DNA of 64,000 nt from Rhodoblastus acidophilus (GCF_025961575.1 NZ_JAOQNX010000011.1:62001-126000), one strand, 5' to 3'; numbered from the stretch's first letter, positions 38,202 through 48,997 are shown. Translations and numbers: made by a program. The notes: generated by a model from the sequence alone, not told the origin.

Positions 38202-39293
38202 TCAGGGTCCGCCGAACAGGCGCGCGAGCACACGCGCGGTATAGTCGACCATCGGGACAACGCGCGCATAGTTGAGGCGCGTCGGCCCAATTACGCCGAG
38301 CACGCCAACGATCCGCCGTTGCGAATCGTGAAAAGGCGCGGCGATCATCGATGATCCGGACAGGGAGAACAATTTGTTTTCCGAACCGATGAAAATTCGA
38401 ACGCCGTCGCCGTCCTCGGCGCGCGCCAGCAAGTCGATCACGTCGCTCTTTGTTTCGAGGTCGTCGAAGAGCAATTTGATTCGCTCGATGTCGGCCATGG
38501 CGCTGACATCTTCCAGGAGATTTGCCTGGCCGCGGACAATGAGGTTTTGCGCGGCGCCCTCGGGACCCGCCCAGATGGCCAGCCCCAGGGAAACCAGCTT
38601 CGCCGTGAGCGCGTCGAGTTCAGACTGGGCGGCGGCGCGCGAGGACTCGATCTCTCCGCGCACCTGCGCCAGGGTGCGGCCTTTTACGCGCGCATTCAGG
38701 TAATTGCCGGCTTCGACGAGCGCCGATTGCGGGAGGTCTGCAGGAACGGGAAGGATGCGGTTTTCGACGGACCCGTCCTCTGAAACCAGAATCGCCAACG
38801 CCTTTTCGGGCTCCAGTCGCACAAAGTCGATTTGTTTCAGCCTATTGTTCTCTTTGCTCGTGAGAACCACGGCGGCGCCGCGCGAAAGGCCGGACAGGAG
38901 ACTCCCAGCCTCGGCCAAGGCCTCGTCTATGCTCCTCGCCCGCGAGGCCGCATGAATTTGCGCTTCGATCTGGCGGCGGTCGACGTCTGTCAGGTCGCCG
39001 ATTTGCAGGAGCGAATCGACGAAAAATCTCAGGCCAAGTTCGGTCGGGAGACGGCCAGCGCTGGTGTGCGGCGAAAAAATCAGTCCAAGACTCTCGAGGT
39101 CTTGCATGACATTTCGGATGGACGCCGCCGAGAGCGGCATCGGCAAAATGCGCGACAGTTGCCGCGAGCCGACGGGGTCGCCGTTAGCCAGATAAATTTC
39201 GACAATGTTGCGAAAAATCTCGCGCGACCGCTCATTCAGTCGCGACAAGGCGCCTGCGCTCGACAAGGGAAAATCTGAATTCGCCGACATCAA
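38202..39293 (-). CDS. hrcA: Heat-inducible transcription repressor HrcA
   Basis: A 363-residue repressor of groESL through CIRCE operators. The N-terminal winged helix is [20 protein letters not shown] followed by [20 protein letters not shown] and [20 protein letters not shown]; the middle GAF-like domain and the C-terminal segment ([20 protein letters not shown]) are present. No grpE follows and no CIRCE inverted repeat is visible in the 24 bases before it. It appears to be co-transcribed behind coaA. Confidence 0.95.
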   Translation of the reverse strand: MMSANSDFPLSSAGALSRLNERSREIFRNIVEIYLANGDPVGSRQLSRILPMPLSAASIRNVMQDLESLGLIFSPHTSAGRLPTELGLRFFVDSLLQIGDLTDVDRRQIEAQIHAASRARSIDEALAEAGSLLSGLSRGAAVVLTSKENNRLKQIDFVRLEPEKALAILVSEDGSVENRILPVPADLPQSALVEAGNYLNARVKGRTLAQVRGEIESSRAAAQSELDALTAKLVSLGLAIWAGPEGAAQNLIVRGQANLLEDVSAMADIERIKLLFDDLETKSDVIDLLARAEDGDGVRIFIGSENKLFSLSGSSMIAAPFHDSQRRIVGVLGVIGPTRLNYARVVPMVDYTARVLARLFGGP

Positions 39294-39317
39294 GCGTGAC
39301 TCGTACAGGCCTGAGTT

Positions 39318-40307
39318 TCAAAGCTTCCGGAGTGCGACCTCTTCGATGCGATGGCTTGGCCCCTTGGTCAGAATGAGACTTGCTCTCGCACGCGTTGGCA
39401 AGATGTTTTCATGCAGGTTGCGCAAGTTTATCCGCGTCCAGATGTCTCGCGCGATCTTCTCGGCTTCCTGATCGCTGATGTCGGAATATCTTTTGAAATA
39501 GGATTTGGGGTCGCGAAACATGGTCGAACGCAGCCGCATGAAACGGGCGATGTACCATTTCTCCAGCAGCGCCTCGTCGGAGTGCAGGTAGACAGAGAAA
39601 TCGAAGAAGTCCGAAATGAAAGGCGTTTCCTTGCCATCCCGAGGCGGACGACTCGGCAGGAGGACGTTGACGCCCTCAACGATCAAGATATCCGGGCGGT
39701 CGACCGTAATCACCTCGTCAGGAACGATGTCATAAGTCAGATGAGAGTAAACGGGGGCTTCGACTCGCCGTTCTCCGGCCTTGACCGCCGAAAGGAAGCG
39801 AAGGAGACGGGCGCTGTCATAGCTCTCCGGAAAACCCTTTCGATCCATCAGGCGTTGGCGCTTGAGCTGGGCATTCGGCAGCAGAAACCCATCGGTCGTG
39901 ATCAAGTCGACCTTGGGGGTGTTGGGCCAGCGCGACAAAAGCGCCTGCAAAACGCGCGCGGTGGTCGATTTTCCCACGGCGACGGAACCGGCCACACCGA
40001 TAATGTAGGGAACCTTGCCGTCAGCGCCCAGGAAACGTTGCGTCGCCTTGAAAAGCCCCTGAGTTGCCGCGACGTAGAGGGCCAGCAAGCGCGACAGAGG
40101 CAGGTAAATCGCGGCGACCTCGTCCATTGAAATCGGATCGTTGATGGACTGCAACCGGTGAAGGTCGTCAATCGTCAACGTCATCGGGGTGTCGGCGCGC
40201 AATCCGGCCCACTCGTCGCGGGTAAACCGGCGATAGGGCGAAAGGTTTTGGCGCGGCTGATCCAGCGCTTCATTTCCGATGTCGCGGACCAACTCGACCA
40301 AGGCCAT
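39318..40307 (-). CDS. coaA: Pantothenate kinase, type I
   Basis: A 329-residue enzyme catalysing the first committed step of CoA synthesis. P-loop [20 protein letters not shown], then [35 protein letters not shown] and [20 protein letters not shown], all typical of the bacterial type I family that is feedback-inhibited by CoA. It follows hisE after 16 bases, the usual hisE-coaA arrangement in Hyphomicrobiales. Confidence 0.97.
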   Translation of the reverse strand: MALVELVRDIGNEALDQPRQNLSPYRRFTRDEWAGLRADTPMTLTIDDLHRLQSINDPISMDEVAAIYLPLSRLLALYVAATQGLFKATQRFLGADGKVPYIIGVAGSVAVGKSTTARVLQALLSRWPNTPKVDLITTDGFLLPNAQLKRQRLMDRKGFPESYDSARLLRFLSAVKAGERRVEAPVYSHLTYDIVPDEVITVDRPDILIVEGVNVLLPSRPPRDGKETPFISDFFDFSVYLHSDEALLEKWYIARFMRLRSTMFRDPKSYFKRYSDISDQEAEKIARDIWTRINLRNLHENILPTRARASLILTKGPSHRIEEVALRKL

Positions 40308-40323
40308 TCTCCGTCTCCGACTT

Positions 40324-40653
40324 TCACCCCTGGCTGGCGCGGGAGGCCTTTTCCTGATGTCCCGACTGGTGCGTGCGCCGGGCGAGTTCGGCGATCACAT
40401 CCTGCAACGGAACGCCGCCGTCTTGAAGCAAGACCAATAGATGATACAGCACGTCGGCGGCTTCCATCTTGAGGCCCGCCTTGTCGCGTTCGACCGCCGC
40501 GATCACCGCCTCAACCGCCTCTTCGCCGAATTTTTTGGCGATCCGGGAGACGCCGGATTCGAGCAACGACTTGGTGTAGGACTTGTCGGCGGAGGCCTGG
40601 GCTCGGCTGGCGATCAGCGCGGCCAAAGTGTCGAGCGTGAAAGGTTCGGTCAT
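40324..40653 (-). CDS. hisE: Phosphoribosyl-ATP diphosphatase HisE
   Basis: A 109-residue MazG-like hydrolase, second step of histidine synthesis. Motif: [20 protein letters not shown] followed by [20 protein letters not shown] and [16 protein letters not shown]. The ATG overlaps the hisF stop by four bases (ATGA). hisI and hisG/D/C are not in the window, as is common where his genes are scattered. Confidence 0.95.
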   Translation of the reverse strand: MTEPFTLDTLAALIASRAQASADKSYTKSLLESGVSRIAKKFGEEAVEAVIAAVERDKAGLKMEAADVLYHLLVLLQDGGVPLQDVIAELARRTHQSGHQEKASRASQG

Positions 40654-41432
40654 TGAACGCTTGAGGTTTGAGGGTCGAGGCGCATGGGCAAGCCGGCTTT
40701 CGCCATATAACTCTTGGCCTCGCCTATGGTGAATTCGCCGAAGTGAAAAATGGAGGCGGCAAGGACCGCGCTGGCGTGACCCTCGCGAATCCCGTCGACC
40801 AGATGCTCCAGAGTGCCCACGCCGCCGGAGGCGATCACCGGAATGGAAACCGCGTCGGCGATCGTGCGGGTCAGTTCGAGATCGAATCCCGATTTGGCTC
40901 CATCTCGATCCATGGAGGTCAACAGGATTTCACCGGCGCCGAGCGACGCGACCTCCTGCGCATAGGCCACCGCGTCAATGCCCGTCGGCTTGCGGCCGCC
41001 ATGGGTGAAAATTTCCCAGCGTTTGGGTCCGACCTGTTTGGCGTCGATGGCGACGACAATGCACTGGCTGCCGAATTTTTCCGCGCCTTGGCGGACGAAG
41101 TCGCGGTTGTGCACGGCGGCCGTCATGATCGAGGCCTTGTCGGCGCCCGCCAGCAGCAGATTGCGGATGTCGTCGATGGTGCGAACGCCGCCACCGACGG
41201 TCAAAGGCATGAAGCATGCCTCGGCCGTGCGCCTGACCACGTCAAAAAGAACCCCGCGCTCCTCGTGGCTCGCGGTGATGTCGAGGAAGCAAAGCTCGTC
41301 GGCGCCGGCGGCGTCATAGGCGATGGCGCATTCGACGGGGTCGCCGGCGTCGCGCAGATCGACGAAATTCACGCCCTTGACCACACGGCCGTCCTTGACG
41401 TCGAGGCAGGGGATCACGCGAGCTTTAAGCAA
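40650..41432 (-). CDS. hisF: Imidazole glycerol phosphate synthase cyclase subunit HisF
   Basis: A 260-residue (beta/alpha)8 barrel. Catalytic Asp residues are in [19 protein letters not shown] and [12 protein letters not shown]; phosphate-binding loops are [12 protein letters not shown] and [21 protein letters not shown] place the start at TTG 41432 ([11 protein letters not shown]), preceded by GGAG at eight bases; the frame remains open upstream over 41 codons with no similarity. It partners HisH. Confidence 0.95.
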   Translation of the reverse strand: MLKARVIPCLDVKDGRVVKGVNFVDLRDAGDPVECAIAYDAAGADELCFLDITASHEERGVLFDVVRRTAEACFMPLTVGGGVRTIDDIRNLLLAGADKASIMTAAVHNRDFVRQGAEKFGSQCIVVAIDAKQVGPKRWEIFTHGGRKPTGIDAVAYAQEVASLGAGEILLTSMDRDGAKSGFDLELTRTIADAVSIPVIASGGVGTLEHLVDGIREGHASAVLAASIFHFGEFTIGEAKSYMAKAGLPMRLDPQTSSVQ

Positions 41433-41452
41433 GATTTGGGACTCCGTTCGCG

Positions 41453-42202
41453 CTAGGCGGCTTTGCGGGATTTGATCAGGGCGAGCGCCTGCTGGGGGTC
41501 GAGGCGGCCATCGTAGAGCGCGCGGCCGGTGATGGCGCCAGCGAGTTTTGCGCAATCGGGCTGCAGCAGCCGCTCGATGTCGGCGATCGACGCCAGGCCA
41601 CCCGAGGCGATCACTGGGATCACGAGGGCATCTGCCAAGGCCAGGGTCGCCTCGATATTCAAGCCCTTCATCGCGCCGTCACGCGAGATGTCCGTGTAGA
41701 TGATCGCGGCGACGCCGGCATCCTCGAATCTCTTGCCCAGTTCGACGGCGGTGAGTTCCGATGATTTCGCCCAACCGTCCACGGCGACCAGACCGTCGCG
41801 GGCGTCGACGCCGACGGCGATCTTCCCGGGATGCAGACGCGAAGCCTCGCGCACAAAAGCGGGGTCGCGGACGGCGGCGGTGCCGATGATGACGCGATCA
41901 ACCCCCTTCTTGAGCCAGCCGTCGACGGTGCGCATGTCGCGAATGCCGCCGCCGAGCTGCACTGGCATTTTCTTGAGGCGGCCGAGGATCGCATCCACGG
42001 CGTTGGCGTTCATCGGCTTGCCGGCGAAGGCGCCGTCGAGATCGACGACATGGAGATATTCAAATCCCTGGTTCTCGAAATTTTCGGCTTGCGCGGCGGG
42101 GTCGTCGTTGAAAACCGTGGCCTGCGCCATGTCGCCATGGATCAGGCGCACGCATTGCCCGCCCTTCAAATCAATCGCCGGAAACAGAATCACGGGCGCC
42201 AC
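41453..42202 (-). CDS. hisA: Phosphoribosylformimino-5-aminoimidazole carboxamide ribotide isomerase HisA
   Basis: A 249-residue barrel enzyme, fourth step of histidine synthesis. Catalytic Asp in [20 protein letters not shown] and the second in [18 protein letters not shown]; phosphate sites [18 protein letters not shown] and [16 protein letters not shown]. The start overlaps hisH by 13 bases; 20 bases then lead to the hisF TTG. Confidence 0.97.
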   Translation of the reverse strand: MAPVILFPAIDLKGGQCVRLIHGDMAQATVFNDDPAAQAENFENQGFEYLHVVDLDGAFAGKPMNANAVDAILGRLKKMPVQLGGGIRDMRTVDGWLKKGVDRVIIGTAAVRDPAFVREASRLHPGKIAVGVDARDGLVAVDGWAKSSELTAVELGKRFEDAGVAAIIYTDISRDGAMKGLNIEATLALADALVIPVIASGGLASIADIERLLQPDCAKLAGAITGRALYDGRLDPQQALALIKSRKAA

Positions 42203-42840
42203 CTCAAAAAGTTGGAAATCAGCCGCAGACCCATGATCTGGCTTTTTTCGGGATGGAATTGCACGCCGACAACATTGTCCCGGCCGACGATGGCGGTCAG
42301 AGGTTCGCCATAGTCGGTGGTCGCCAGCACATGCGCTGGATTGGCGGCGCGCAGATAATAGGAGTGGACGAAATAGGCGTGCAAGCCGGACTCGCCGGTC
42401 GGGATATCCGCAAGGATCGGATGCTGAACGTTAGCGCTCAAGCTGTTCCAGCCCATGTGCGGGATTTTCAGCGAGGGGTCTTTGGGTTGGATGGGAGCGA
42501 CCTCGCCGCCGATCCAGCCCAGCCCGGGCGTGACGCCGTGTTCGAGACCCCGATCCGCCAGCAATTGCATGCCTACGCAAATGCCGAGAAACGGGGTCCC
42601 CCGTTTCTGCACGCATTCGGTCAGGGCTTCGAGCATGCCGTCGATCGCGAGCAATCCGCGCCGGCAATCCGCGAAAGCGCCGACGCCGGGCAGAACGATG
42701 CGATTCGCGGTTCGGACGGCCTCTGGGTCGCTGACGATGCTGATCGTCTCTCCCGATTCGCCTTCCCGGGCGGCTCTCTCAAAAGCCTTCAGGGCCGAAT
42801 GCAGGTTGCCGGAGCCATAATCGATGATGGCGACGCTCAC
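42190..42840 (-). CDS. hisH: Imidazole glycerol phosphate synthase glutaminase subunit HisH
   Basis: A 216-residue class I glutamine amidotransferase, [20 protein letters not shown]. Nucleophile Cys in [20 protein letters not shown] and the His-Glu pair in [13 protein letters not shown]. It supplies ammonia to HisF. The start overlaps the DUF2628 gene stop by four bases (ATGA), showing that the DUF2628 gene is part of the operon. Confidence 0.97.
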   Translation of the reverse strand: MSVAIIDYGSGNLHSALKAFERAAREGESGETISIVSDPEAVRTANRIVLPGVGAFADCRRGLLAIDGMLEALTECVQKRGTPFLGICVGMQLLADRGLEHGVTPGLGWIGGEVAPIQPKDPSLKIPHMGWNSLSANVQHPILADIPTGESGLHAYFVHSYYLRAANPAHVLATTDYGEPLTAIVGRDNVVGVQFHPEKSQIMGLRLISNFLRWRP

Positions 42841-43277
42841 GAGCGCGGCTCCTGGCTGAAAGAGGGGTTCGGCGTGGCGGTGAACATGGGCGCGTCTTGC
42901 GTCATCTTGGCGTTGATCCGATCAAAATATATGCGTTCGGCGTCCCGCGATGTTTCTCCGAGGCTCAAGCCTTGGAGCAGCATGCCCCGGCGGGACAAAG
43001 CATCCTCGCGGGCGCGATCGGCTTCGTAGCCGAAGGCCAATGCGCCCAAAGAATAGACAAGCGCCGCGACGGCGGCGTCAAGACGCAGGGTCGAGGCCAG
43101 AACGCCGACGATCACGGTCCAGAGCGCCCAAAGCCCAAGCATGCGCCAGAGCCGATGTCTGAGCGCCCAGACCGGAGTCAACAAGAAGGCCAGGCGATCA
43201 AAGCCCTGGCGGACGAAAACCGCGCGTTCGGCGGCGTCAAGCGTCCCCGCAGGCTGATAAACCGAGTAGAGAAACAA
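42837..43277 (-). CDS. DUF2628 membrane protein in the his operon
   Basis: A 146-residue protein starting [20 protein letters not shown]. The middle has [20 protein letters not shown] and [20 protein letters not shown], two or three hydrophobic stretches, and a polar C-terminus. This matches the DUF2628 family, which is repeatedly found between hisB and hisH in this order. Function unknown; it is not a known histidine enzyme. Its stop overlaps the hisH start and it follows hisB by 15 bases. Confidence 0.8.
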   Translation of the reverse strand: MFLYSVYQPAGTLDAAERAVFVRQGFDRLAFLLTPVWALRHRLWRMLGLWALWTVIVGVLASTLRLDAAVAALVYSLGALAFGYEADRAREDALSRRGMLLQGLSLGETSRDAERIYFDRINAKMTQDAPMFTATPNPSFSQEPRS

Positions 43278-43292
43278 TGGCGCTTCGCTCGC

Positions 43293-43883
43293 TCAGAGCG
43301 CTCCCTTCGTCGAAGGAATACGATCTGCCTGCCGTTCGTCAATGGCGACGGCGCGGCCGATTGTTCTTGCGACGCCCTTGAAACAGCTTTCGGCGATGTG
43401 GTGGTTGTTCACGCCATAAAGCGTCTCGATATGCAGGGTGAGCCCGGCGTTTTGCGCAAAGGCTTGAAAGAACTCCCGCACCAGTTCCGTGTCGAATTCG
43501 CCGATCTTGGCGTTGCTGAACGCGGTCTTGAACACGAGAAAAGGGCGTCCGGACACGTCGACGGCAACCCGCGTCAGCGTTTCATCCATGGGGATCATGG
43601 CGTCGGCGTAGCGGACGATGCCGCGAAGCTCGCCCAACGCCTGTCGAAACGCCTGACCAAGGGTGATGCCCACATCCTCGACGGTGTGGTGCTGGTCGAT
43701 GTGGAGGTCGCCCTTCGCCGTGATTTCGAGGTCCATCAGCGAATGACGGGCGAGTTGATCGAGCATATGGTCGAAGAAACCGATGCCGGTCGAGATCCTG
43801 CTCACGCCGGCGCCGTCCACGCGAATCTTGACCGAAATCTCGGTTTCCTTGGTTTTGCGCGTGATTTCAGCTTGTCGCGTCAT
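43293..43883 (-). CDS. hisB: Imidazoleglycerol-phosphate dehydratase HisB
   Basis: A 196-residue manganese enzyme, sixth step of histidine synthesis. The duplicated metal-binding motifs are [14 protein letters not shown] with [19 protein letters not shown] in the first half and [20 protein letters not shown] in the second. No phosphatase domain, so it is the monofunctional type. First gene of the his operon, divergent from hslV across 140 bases. Confidence 0.97.
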   Translation of the reverse strand: MTRQAEITRKTKETEISVKIRVDGAGVSRISTGIGFFDHMLDQLARHSLMDLEITAKGDLHIDQHHTVEDVGITLGQAFRQALGELRGIVRYADAMIPMDETLTRVAVDVSGRPFLVFKTAFSNAKIGEFDTELVREFFQAFAQNAGLTLHIETLYGVNNHHIAESCFKGVARTIGRAVAIDERQADRIPSTKGAL

Positions 43884-44023
43884 TGTTCCTTCCCGGGCGG
43901 AGCAACGTCTCCTTTAGCAAATGGACAGCGCGGGCGCCACTGCGACTTGGTCAGGCCTTGCAAGCCTCGCATGGTCGCAATAGATGCGGTTTGCAGCCGC
44001 TTCAGCGTTGCGACGGAGAGCCT

Positions 44024-44593
44024 ATGGCCGACGATTCAAAATCTTCCACGATGCACGCGACCACCATTGTTCTGGTGCGCAAGAATGGGAAGACGGTCAT
44101 CGCCGGCGACGGGCAGGTGAGTCTTGGCCAGACCATCATCAAGGGCAACGCCCGAAAAGTTCGGCGCCTCGGAAAGGGGCAGGTCATCATCGGCTTCGCC
44201 GGCGCCACGGCGGACGCGTTCACGCTGTGCGAGCGGCTCGAGGCCAAGCTGGAGCAATATCCCGGCCAGCTGCTGCGCGCCTGTGTCGAACTGGCGAAGG
44301 ATTGGCGCACCGATCGCTATCTGCGTCGCCTGGAGGCGATGATGCTGGTGGCCGACAAGACCAGCGCCCTGGTTCTCACCGGGGCTGGTGATGTCCTCGA
44401 GCCCGAGCCCCAGGCGCAAGGGTCGGTGATGGGGATCGGCTCCGGCGGAAATTACGCGCTGGCCGCCGGCCGCGCACTGATCGAAACCGATCTGGACGCG
44501 GAAACCATCGCGCGCCGGTCTCTGCAGATCGCGGCGGACATTTGCGTCTATACCAACACCAATATCGTCGTCGAAAGCCTCGATTCGCTCTGA
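44024..44593 (+). CDS. hslV: ATP-dependent protease subunit HslV (ClpQ)
   Basis: A 189-residue threonine peptidase. The catalytic Thr is at the start of [20 protein letters not shown], so the first 12 residues ([12 protein letters not shown]) form a short propeptide. Other motifs: [40 protein letters not shown] and [15 protein letters not shown]. It forms the proteolytic double ring with HslU, encoded 13 bases downstream. ATG 44024 is preceded by GGAGAG. Confidence 0.96.
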   Translation: MADDSKSSTMHATTIVLVRKNGKTVIAGDGQVSLGQTIIKGNARKVRRLGKGQVIIGFAGATADAFTLCERLEAKLEQYPGQLLRACVELAKDWRTDRYLRRLEAMMLVADKTSALVLTGAGDVLEPEPQAQGSVMGIGSGGNYALAAGRALIETDLDAETIARRSLQIAADICVYTNTNIVVESLDSL

Positions 44594-44606
44594 GCAGGAT
44601 AGAACC

Positions 44607-45908
44607 ATGACCGATTTCTCTCCTCGCGAGATCGTTTCGGAACTCGACCGTTTCATCATCGGGCAGAAGGACGCCAAGCGCGCGGTCGCCATCGCGCTGC
44701 GCAACCGCTGGCGGCGCCTCAAGCTCGAAGGCATGATGCGCGATGAAGTGCTGCCGAAGAACATTTTGATGATCGGGCCGACCGGATGCGGCAAGACCGA
44801 GATCGCCCGCCGGCTGGCGCGACTGGCCAATGCGCCGTTTTTAAAAGTCGAGGCGACGAAATTCACCGAGGTGGGCTATGTGGGGCGCGATGTTGAGCAG
44901 ATCGTGCGCGATCTCGTCGAGATCGGCATTGCGCTGGTGAAGGAAGGCAAGCGCCGCGAAGTGGCCGCACGTGCGCAACTGGCGGCGGAAGATCGCATTG
45001 TCAGCGCGCTGGTCGGTCCGAACGCGAGTTCGGCGACCAAGGATGCGTTTCGGAAAAAATTGCGTGCCGGCGAGATGGAGGACAAGGAGATCGAGATCGA
45101 GTTGACAGCGGCGTCCAATCCCGCGCTGCCAATGTTCGACCTACCAAACATGCCGGGCGCCTCCGTCGGCGCCATCTCGCTCGGCGACATTTTCGGCCGG
45201 GCCGCTCAACCCAAGCGGCAGCGGATGAAGGTCAAGGAGGCCTATGCGCCGTTGCAGGCGGAGGAGGCCGAAAAATTGCTCGATCAGGAGCAGATCGTGC
45301 GACACGCGCTGCGCGAGGTCGAAAACAGCGGCATCGTCTTTCTCGATGAAATCGACAAGATTTGCGCCCGGGACGGCCGCGGGGCCGATGTCTCGCGCGA
45401 GGGCGTCCAGCGTGATCTGCTGCCGCTGATCGAGGGCACGACCGTCGCGACCAAGCACGGCGCGGTCAAGACCGACCATATCCTGTTCATCGCCTCGGGC
45501 GCCTTCCATGTCGCCAAGCCCTCAGACCTGCTGCCGGAACTGCAGGGCCGGTTGCCGATTCGCGTTGAACTGTCGTCCCTGGACGAAGAGGATTTCAAAC
45601 GAATCCTGACCCAACCCGAAGCGAGCCTTGTCAAGCAATATCGGGCCCTGATGGCGACAGAGGGGGTGGACCTTCAGTTCACCGATGACGCCATCGACGC
45701 CTTGGCGCGCATCGCGGTTCAGGTGAACTCCAGCGTCGAGAACATCGGCGCCCGCCGGTTGCAGACGGTTTTGGAGCGCGTGCTCGACGATGTGAGTTTC
45801 TCCGCAAGCGACAATTCCGGCCAGACGGTCGTCGTCGACGGCCCCTATGTGGAGGCGCGCGTCGGCGACCTCGCCGCCAACGTCGATCTGAGCCGCTTCA
45901 TTCTTTAG
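44607..45908 (+). CDS. hslU: ATP-dependent protease ATPase subunit HslU (ClpY)
   Basis: A 433-residue AAA+ unfoldase starting [20 protein letters not shown]. Walker [16 protein letters not shown], pore-loop region [16 protein letters not shown], the I domain (about residues 110-240), Walker [17 protein letters not shown], sensor 1 [20 protein letters not shown] and the C-terminal [18 protein letters not shown] that activates HslV. Together with HslV it removes misfolded and regulatory proteins. Confidence 0.97.
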   Translation: MTDFSPREIVSELDRFIIGQKDAKRAVAIALRNRWRRLKLEGMMRDEVLPKNILMIGPTGCGKTEIARRLARLANAPFLKVEATKFTEVGYVGRDVEQIVRDLVEIGIALVKEGKRREVAARAQLAAEDRIVSALVGPNASSATKDAFRKKLRAGEMEDKEIEIELTAASNPALPMFDLPNMPGASVGAISLGDIFGRAAQPKRQRMKVKEAYAPLQAEEAEKLLDQEQIVRHALREVENSGIVFLDEIDKICARDGRGADVSREGVQRDLLPLIEGTTVATKHGAVKTDHILFIASGAFHVAKPSDLLPELQGRLPIRVELSSLDEEDFKRILTQPEASLVKQYRALMATEGVDLQFTDDAIDALARIAVQVNSSVENIGARRLQTVLERVLDDVSFSASDNSGQTVVVDGPYVEARVGDLAANVDLSRFIL

Positions 45909-46003
45909 TGGCCGGATCTGATGGGCGGCCGATCCGACGGGCCTCTTGCCAGCGGGGCCGCCGAACGCCATAAGACCGCATCTTTCGATCCGTGCGGTCC
46001 CAA

Positions 46004-47038
46004 ATGACGAACTTTCCCGAACGCGTCTTCTCCGGAATCCAGCCAACCGGCAATCTGCATCTCGGCAATTATCTCGGCGCCATCGTCAAGTTCGTAGCCT
46101 TGCAGAACACGCACGAATGCCTGTTCTGTGTGGTCGACCTCCACGCGATCACCATGCCGCAGGCGCCGGACGAGCTGCGCGACGCCATTCGCCGGATCGC
46201 CGCCGCCTATATCGCGTCGGGCGTCGATCCCGCCAAAAACGTCATTTTTAATCAGAGCCAGGTCGCCGAGCACTCGGAGCTTGCCTGGGTGTTCAACTGC
46301 GTCGCCCGCATGGGCTGGTTGAACCGCATGACGCAATTCAAGGAAAAGGCCGGCAAGGATCGCGAAAACGTCTCGATTGGCCTGTTCGCCTATCCGACCC
46401 TGATGGCCGCCGATATCCTGCTTTACCGCGCAACGCATGTGCCGGTCGGCGAGGACCAGAAGCAGCACATCGAGCTCGCGCGCGACATCGCCCAGAAATT
46501 CAACAATGATTACGCCGCCTCGATCGCGGCTCAAGGCCACGGCGACGCCTTCTTCCCGCTGCCCTTGCCGCTGATTCAGGGGCCCGCCGCCCGCGTCATG
46601 AGCCTGCGCGACGGCTCGAAGAAAATGTCGAAATCCGACGCGTCCGAATTCTCGCGCATAAACCTTTCCGACGACGCCGACGCGATCAACCAGAAGATTC
46701 GCAAGGCCAAGACCGATGCCGAACCGTTGCCGACCGAACTCGAGGGTTTGAAAGGGCGGCCAGAGGCGGAGAATTTGATCGGAATTTTCGCGGCCCTGGC
46801 TGACGTTCCCGCGGAAAAGGTGCTGCAGGACTTTGGCGGGGCGCAGTTCTCGTCGTTCAAGCCGGCGCTGGCCGAACTCGCCATTGAGAAACTTGGTTCG
46901 ATTGGCGCGGAGATGCGCCGGCTCGAGAAAGATCCTGGCTATATCGACCAGGTTCTGCGCGACGGCGCCGTCCGCGCGCGGGCGATCGCGCAACCAATCA
47001 TGAATCAGGTGAAGGACATCGTCGGCCTGCTGCGTTGA
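46004..47038 (+). CDS. trpS: Tryptophanyl-tRNA synthetase
   Basis: A 344-residue class I synthetase. The HIGH-equivalent is in [20 protein letters not shown] and the KMSKS loop in [35 protein letters not shown] is also typical. I prefer ATG 46004 ([14 protein letters not shown]); a GTG at 45992 would add four residues, and neither has a strong Shine-Dalgarno sequence. It stands alone, 95 bases after hslU. Confidence 0.95.
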   Translation: MTNFPERVFSGIQPTGNLHLGNYLGAIVKFVALQNTHECLFCVVDLHAITMPQAPDELRDAIRRIAAAYIASGVDPAKNVIFNQSQVAEHSELAWVFNCVARMGWLNRMTQFKEKAGKDRENVSIGLFAYPTLMAADILLYRATHVPVGEDQKQHIELARDIAQKFNNDYAASIAAQGHGDAFFPLPLPLIQGPAARVMSLRDGSKKMSKSDASEFSRINLSDDADAINQKIRKAKTDAEPLPTELEGLKGRPEAENLIGIFAALADVPAEKVLQDFGGAQFSSFKPALAELAIEKLGSIGAEMRRLEKDPGYIDQVLRDGAVRARAIAQPIMNQVKDIVGLLR

Positions 47039-47131
47039 GCTTTTTCCAAAAGCGCTTCCCTTGTCGGGCATAGTCCTTATCTTAGCATCATCCATCTCCG
47101 GCCTTGAACCGGGTGAATTCGGAGGCACGCT

Positions 47132-47692
47132 ATGTTCATTCAGACGGAAACCACGCCCAATCCTGCGACGCTGAAATTTCTCCCGGGCGCTTCCGTGTCG
47201 CGGGAAGGCGTTTGGGACTTGCGCTCACCCGATGAGGCCAGCGTGTCGCCGCTCGCCCAGGCGATCTTTTCTATTGACGGCGTCAGCGGCGTGTTTCTGG
47301 GGTCGGATTTCATTTCGGTCACCAAGGGCGACGGCGACTGGCAAAATCTGAAGCCGGCGATCCTCGGCGCCATTATGGAGCATTTTTTGTCCGGTCGGCC
47401 TGTTCTGGTCGCCGAAGCGGGCGCTTCCGGTCCGGCTCCTGCCGAGCAATTCGCTCCCGAGGATGCGGAAACGGTCGAGGCCATCAAACAGCTTCTCGAC
47501 GAGCGCGTGCGTCCCGCCGTCGCGGGCGATGGCGGCGACATCGTGTTCCGCGCCTTCAAGGACGGCGTGGTCTATCTGCAGATGAAAGGCGCGTGCTCCG
47601 GGTGTCCGTCCTCAACGGCGACGCTCAAGCGCGGGATTCAGAATCTGCTGTGTCACTTCCTGCCGCAGGTCAAATCCGTCGAGGAAGCCTGA
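47132..47692 (+). CDS. nfuA: Fe-S biogenesis protein NfuA (NifU-like scaffold/carrier)
   Basis: A 186-residue two-domain protein. The N-terminal Nfu domain begins MFIQTETTPNPATLKFLPGA and the C-terminal NifU domain has RPAVAGDGGDIVFRAFKDGV and the cluster-binding MKGACSGCPSSTATLKRGIQ (CxxC). It carries [4Fe-4S] clusters to target enzymes. Clear clients nearby are MiaB and aconitase, but that is inference. The ATG is preceded by GGAGG. Confidence 0.95.
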   Translation: MFIQTETTPNPATLKFLPGASVSREGVWDLRSPDEASVSPLAQAIFSIDGVSGVFLGSDFISVTKGDGDWQNLKPAILGAIMEHFLSGRPVLVAEAGASGPAPAEQFAPEDAETVEAIKQLLDERVRPAVAGDGGDIVFRAFKDGVVYLQMKGACSGCPSSTATLKRGIQNLLCHFLPQVKSVEEA

Positions 47693-47725
47693 CCTTCATT
47701 CATTCTCAGGTTCGGTCGGCCCTCC

Positions 47726-48412
47726 ATGCGCGTCCTCGCGATCGACACATCGCTCCCGGCGGTTTCCGTCTGTATTTACGACGGCGACGCGCAACAGGTG
47801 GTGGTTCGCGAGACCTTGCCCATGCAGAAGGGCCACGCCGAGGCGCTCATGCCGATGATGGAGCGGGTCCAGCGCCTTGGCGGCGGCTTCGCTTCACTCG
47901 ACCGCGTCGCTGTGACCGTCGGTCCGGGCTCGTTCACGGGAATAAGGATCGGCGTCGCCGCGGCGCGTGGGATCGCCCTCGCGTGCGGTATCAAGGCGGT
48001 TGGCGTCTCGACGCTTGCGGCCCTGGCGACGCCACTGCTGTTTTCGGCAGATGAACTCATCGTTGTGGCCGCCATCGACGCCTCGCACGGAAATGTCTTT
48101 CTGTCGGCCTATAATTCCAACGGCCGGGTCTTGACCTCGCCCCGGCTTATCTCGCTCTCGGATGCGTGCCGCTTGCTGGCCACAGGCCAAGTCATCGCCA
48201 CCGGAAGCGGCGCAGAAGGCCTGCGGGAGACCGCGAGGGCGCTGGGCCAGGAGATTTTGGTCGACCATTGCGAAGCGTGGCCCGACATTGCGGCTGTGGC
48301 GAAATTGGGGGCTGCGGCCGATCCCGAGACCGCGCCGGCGCGCCCGCTTTATCTCAAAGCGCCTGACGTCACTCTTTCCGGAAGGGCGGCCCTTCCGCGC
48401 GCAGTCTCATGA
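47726..48412 (+). CDS. tsaB: tRNA threonylcarbamoyladenosine biosynthesis protein TsaB
   Basis: A 228-residue ASKHA-fold protein, MRVLAIDTSLPAVSVCIYDG, with the family motifs KGHAEALMPMMERV and VAVTVGPGSFTGIRIGVAAA. It pairs with TsaD and TsaE to make t6A37 in tRNAs reading ANN codons. The C-terminus overlaps the rimI ATG by four bases (ATGA), the usual tsaB-rimI coupling. Confidence 0.94.
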   Translation: MRVLAIDTSLPAVSVCIYDGDAQQVVVRETLPMQKGHAEALMPMMERVQRLGGGFASLDRVAVTVGPGSFTGIRIGVAAARGIALACGIKAVGVSTLAALATPLLFSADELIVVAAIDASHGNVFLSAYNSNGRVLTSPRLISLSDACRLLATGQVIATGSGAEGLRETARALGQEILVDHCEAWPDIAAVAKLGAAADPETAPARPLYLKAPDVTLSGRAALPRAVS

Positions 48413-48894
48413 AAATTCCAGAACTCCTGCGTCGAAAACCCGACTTTGCTCTTCCCCGGGTCTTGAAGGTCGGCGACGCCGTCGATTGCGCCAGCCTGCA
48501 TGCGACCGGCTTTGCGCATTCGTGGAGCGCCAGCGAGTTTGAGGCCCTTTTGGCGGACTCGGCGTGCCTGAGCGTTGGCGTGGACACGAAATCGGGCCTT
48601 GCCGGCTATCTGATGTCTCGCATCGCCGTGGATGAGGCCGAGGTATTGACGATTGTCGTTGCGCCGGCGATCCGCATGTTCGGCTGCGCGCAGCGTTTGC
48701 TTCAGGACCATTTGTCGCGCTTGGCGGCGCGGCGCGTTCAGGTTGTCTTCCTCGAAGTCGATGCGCAAAACCAGGCCGCGCTGGCTCTTTATCGCCGCAA
48801 CGGCTTCCTGGAGGTCGGTCGGCGCAAGGCTTACTATGCCAGAGCGGACGGCGACCGGGCCGACGCCCTGGTGATGCGGAGAAATCTGGCTTGA
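48409..48894 (+). CDS. rimI: Ribosomal-protein-alanine N-acetyltransferase RimI
   Basis: A 161-residue GNAT enzyme. The acetyl-CoA-binding core is [20 protein letters not shown] followed by [40 protein letters not shown] is motif B. RimI acetylates the N-terminus of ribosomal protein bS18. The stop codon lies inside an 11-bp inverted repeat. In many relatives fur comes next; here miaB follows after 103 bases. Confidence 0.92.
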   Translation: MKIPELLRRKPDFALPRVLKVGDAVDCASLHATGFAHSWSASEFEALLADSACLSVGVDTKSGLAGYLMSRIAVDEAEVLTIVVAPAIRMFGCAQRLLQDHLSRLAARRVQVVFLEVDAQNQAALALYRRNGFLEVGRRKAYYARADGDRADALVMRRNLA

Positions 48895-48914
48895 GCCGCG
48901 CGGGCGCGGCTCAA
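48891..48914 (+). terminator. 11-bp hairpin overlapping the rimI stop codon
   Basis: TTGAGCCGCGC (48891-48901) and GCGCGGCTCAA (48904-48914) are perfectly complementary with two bases between them, so the RNA would form about a 10-bp, GC-rich stem with a four-base loop. The following CAATTTGTGTT is not a clean U-tract, so termination would be weak or Rho-assisted. Downstream, TATATA at 48956-48961 could be the -10 of a separate miaB promoter. Confidence 0.5.
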
Positions 48915-48997
48915 CAATTTGTGTTGCGCTTCTTATCGGCTGGGACGAAATCCGCTATATAAACGCCACGTCTCCCTGCCGAGGACACCCAGAAATT

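Noticed and set aside
39294-39317. CIRCE operator before hrcA
   Set aside because: The 24-base gap has no TTAGCACTC/GAGTGCTAA arms.
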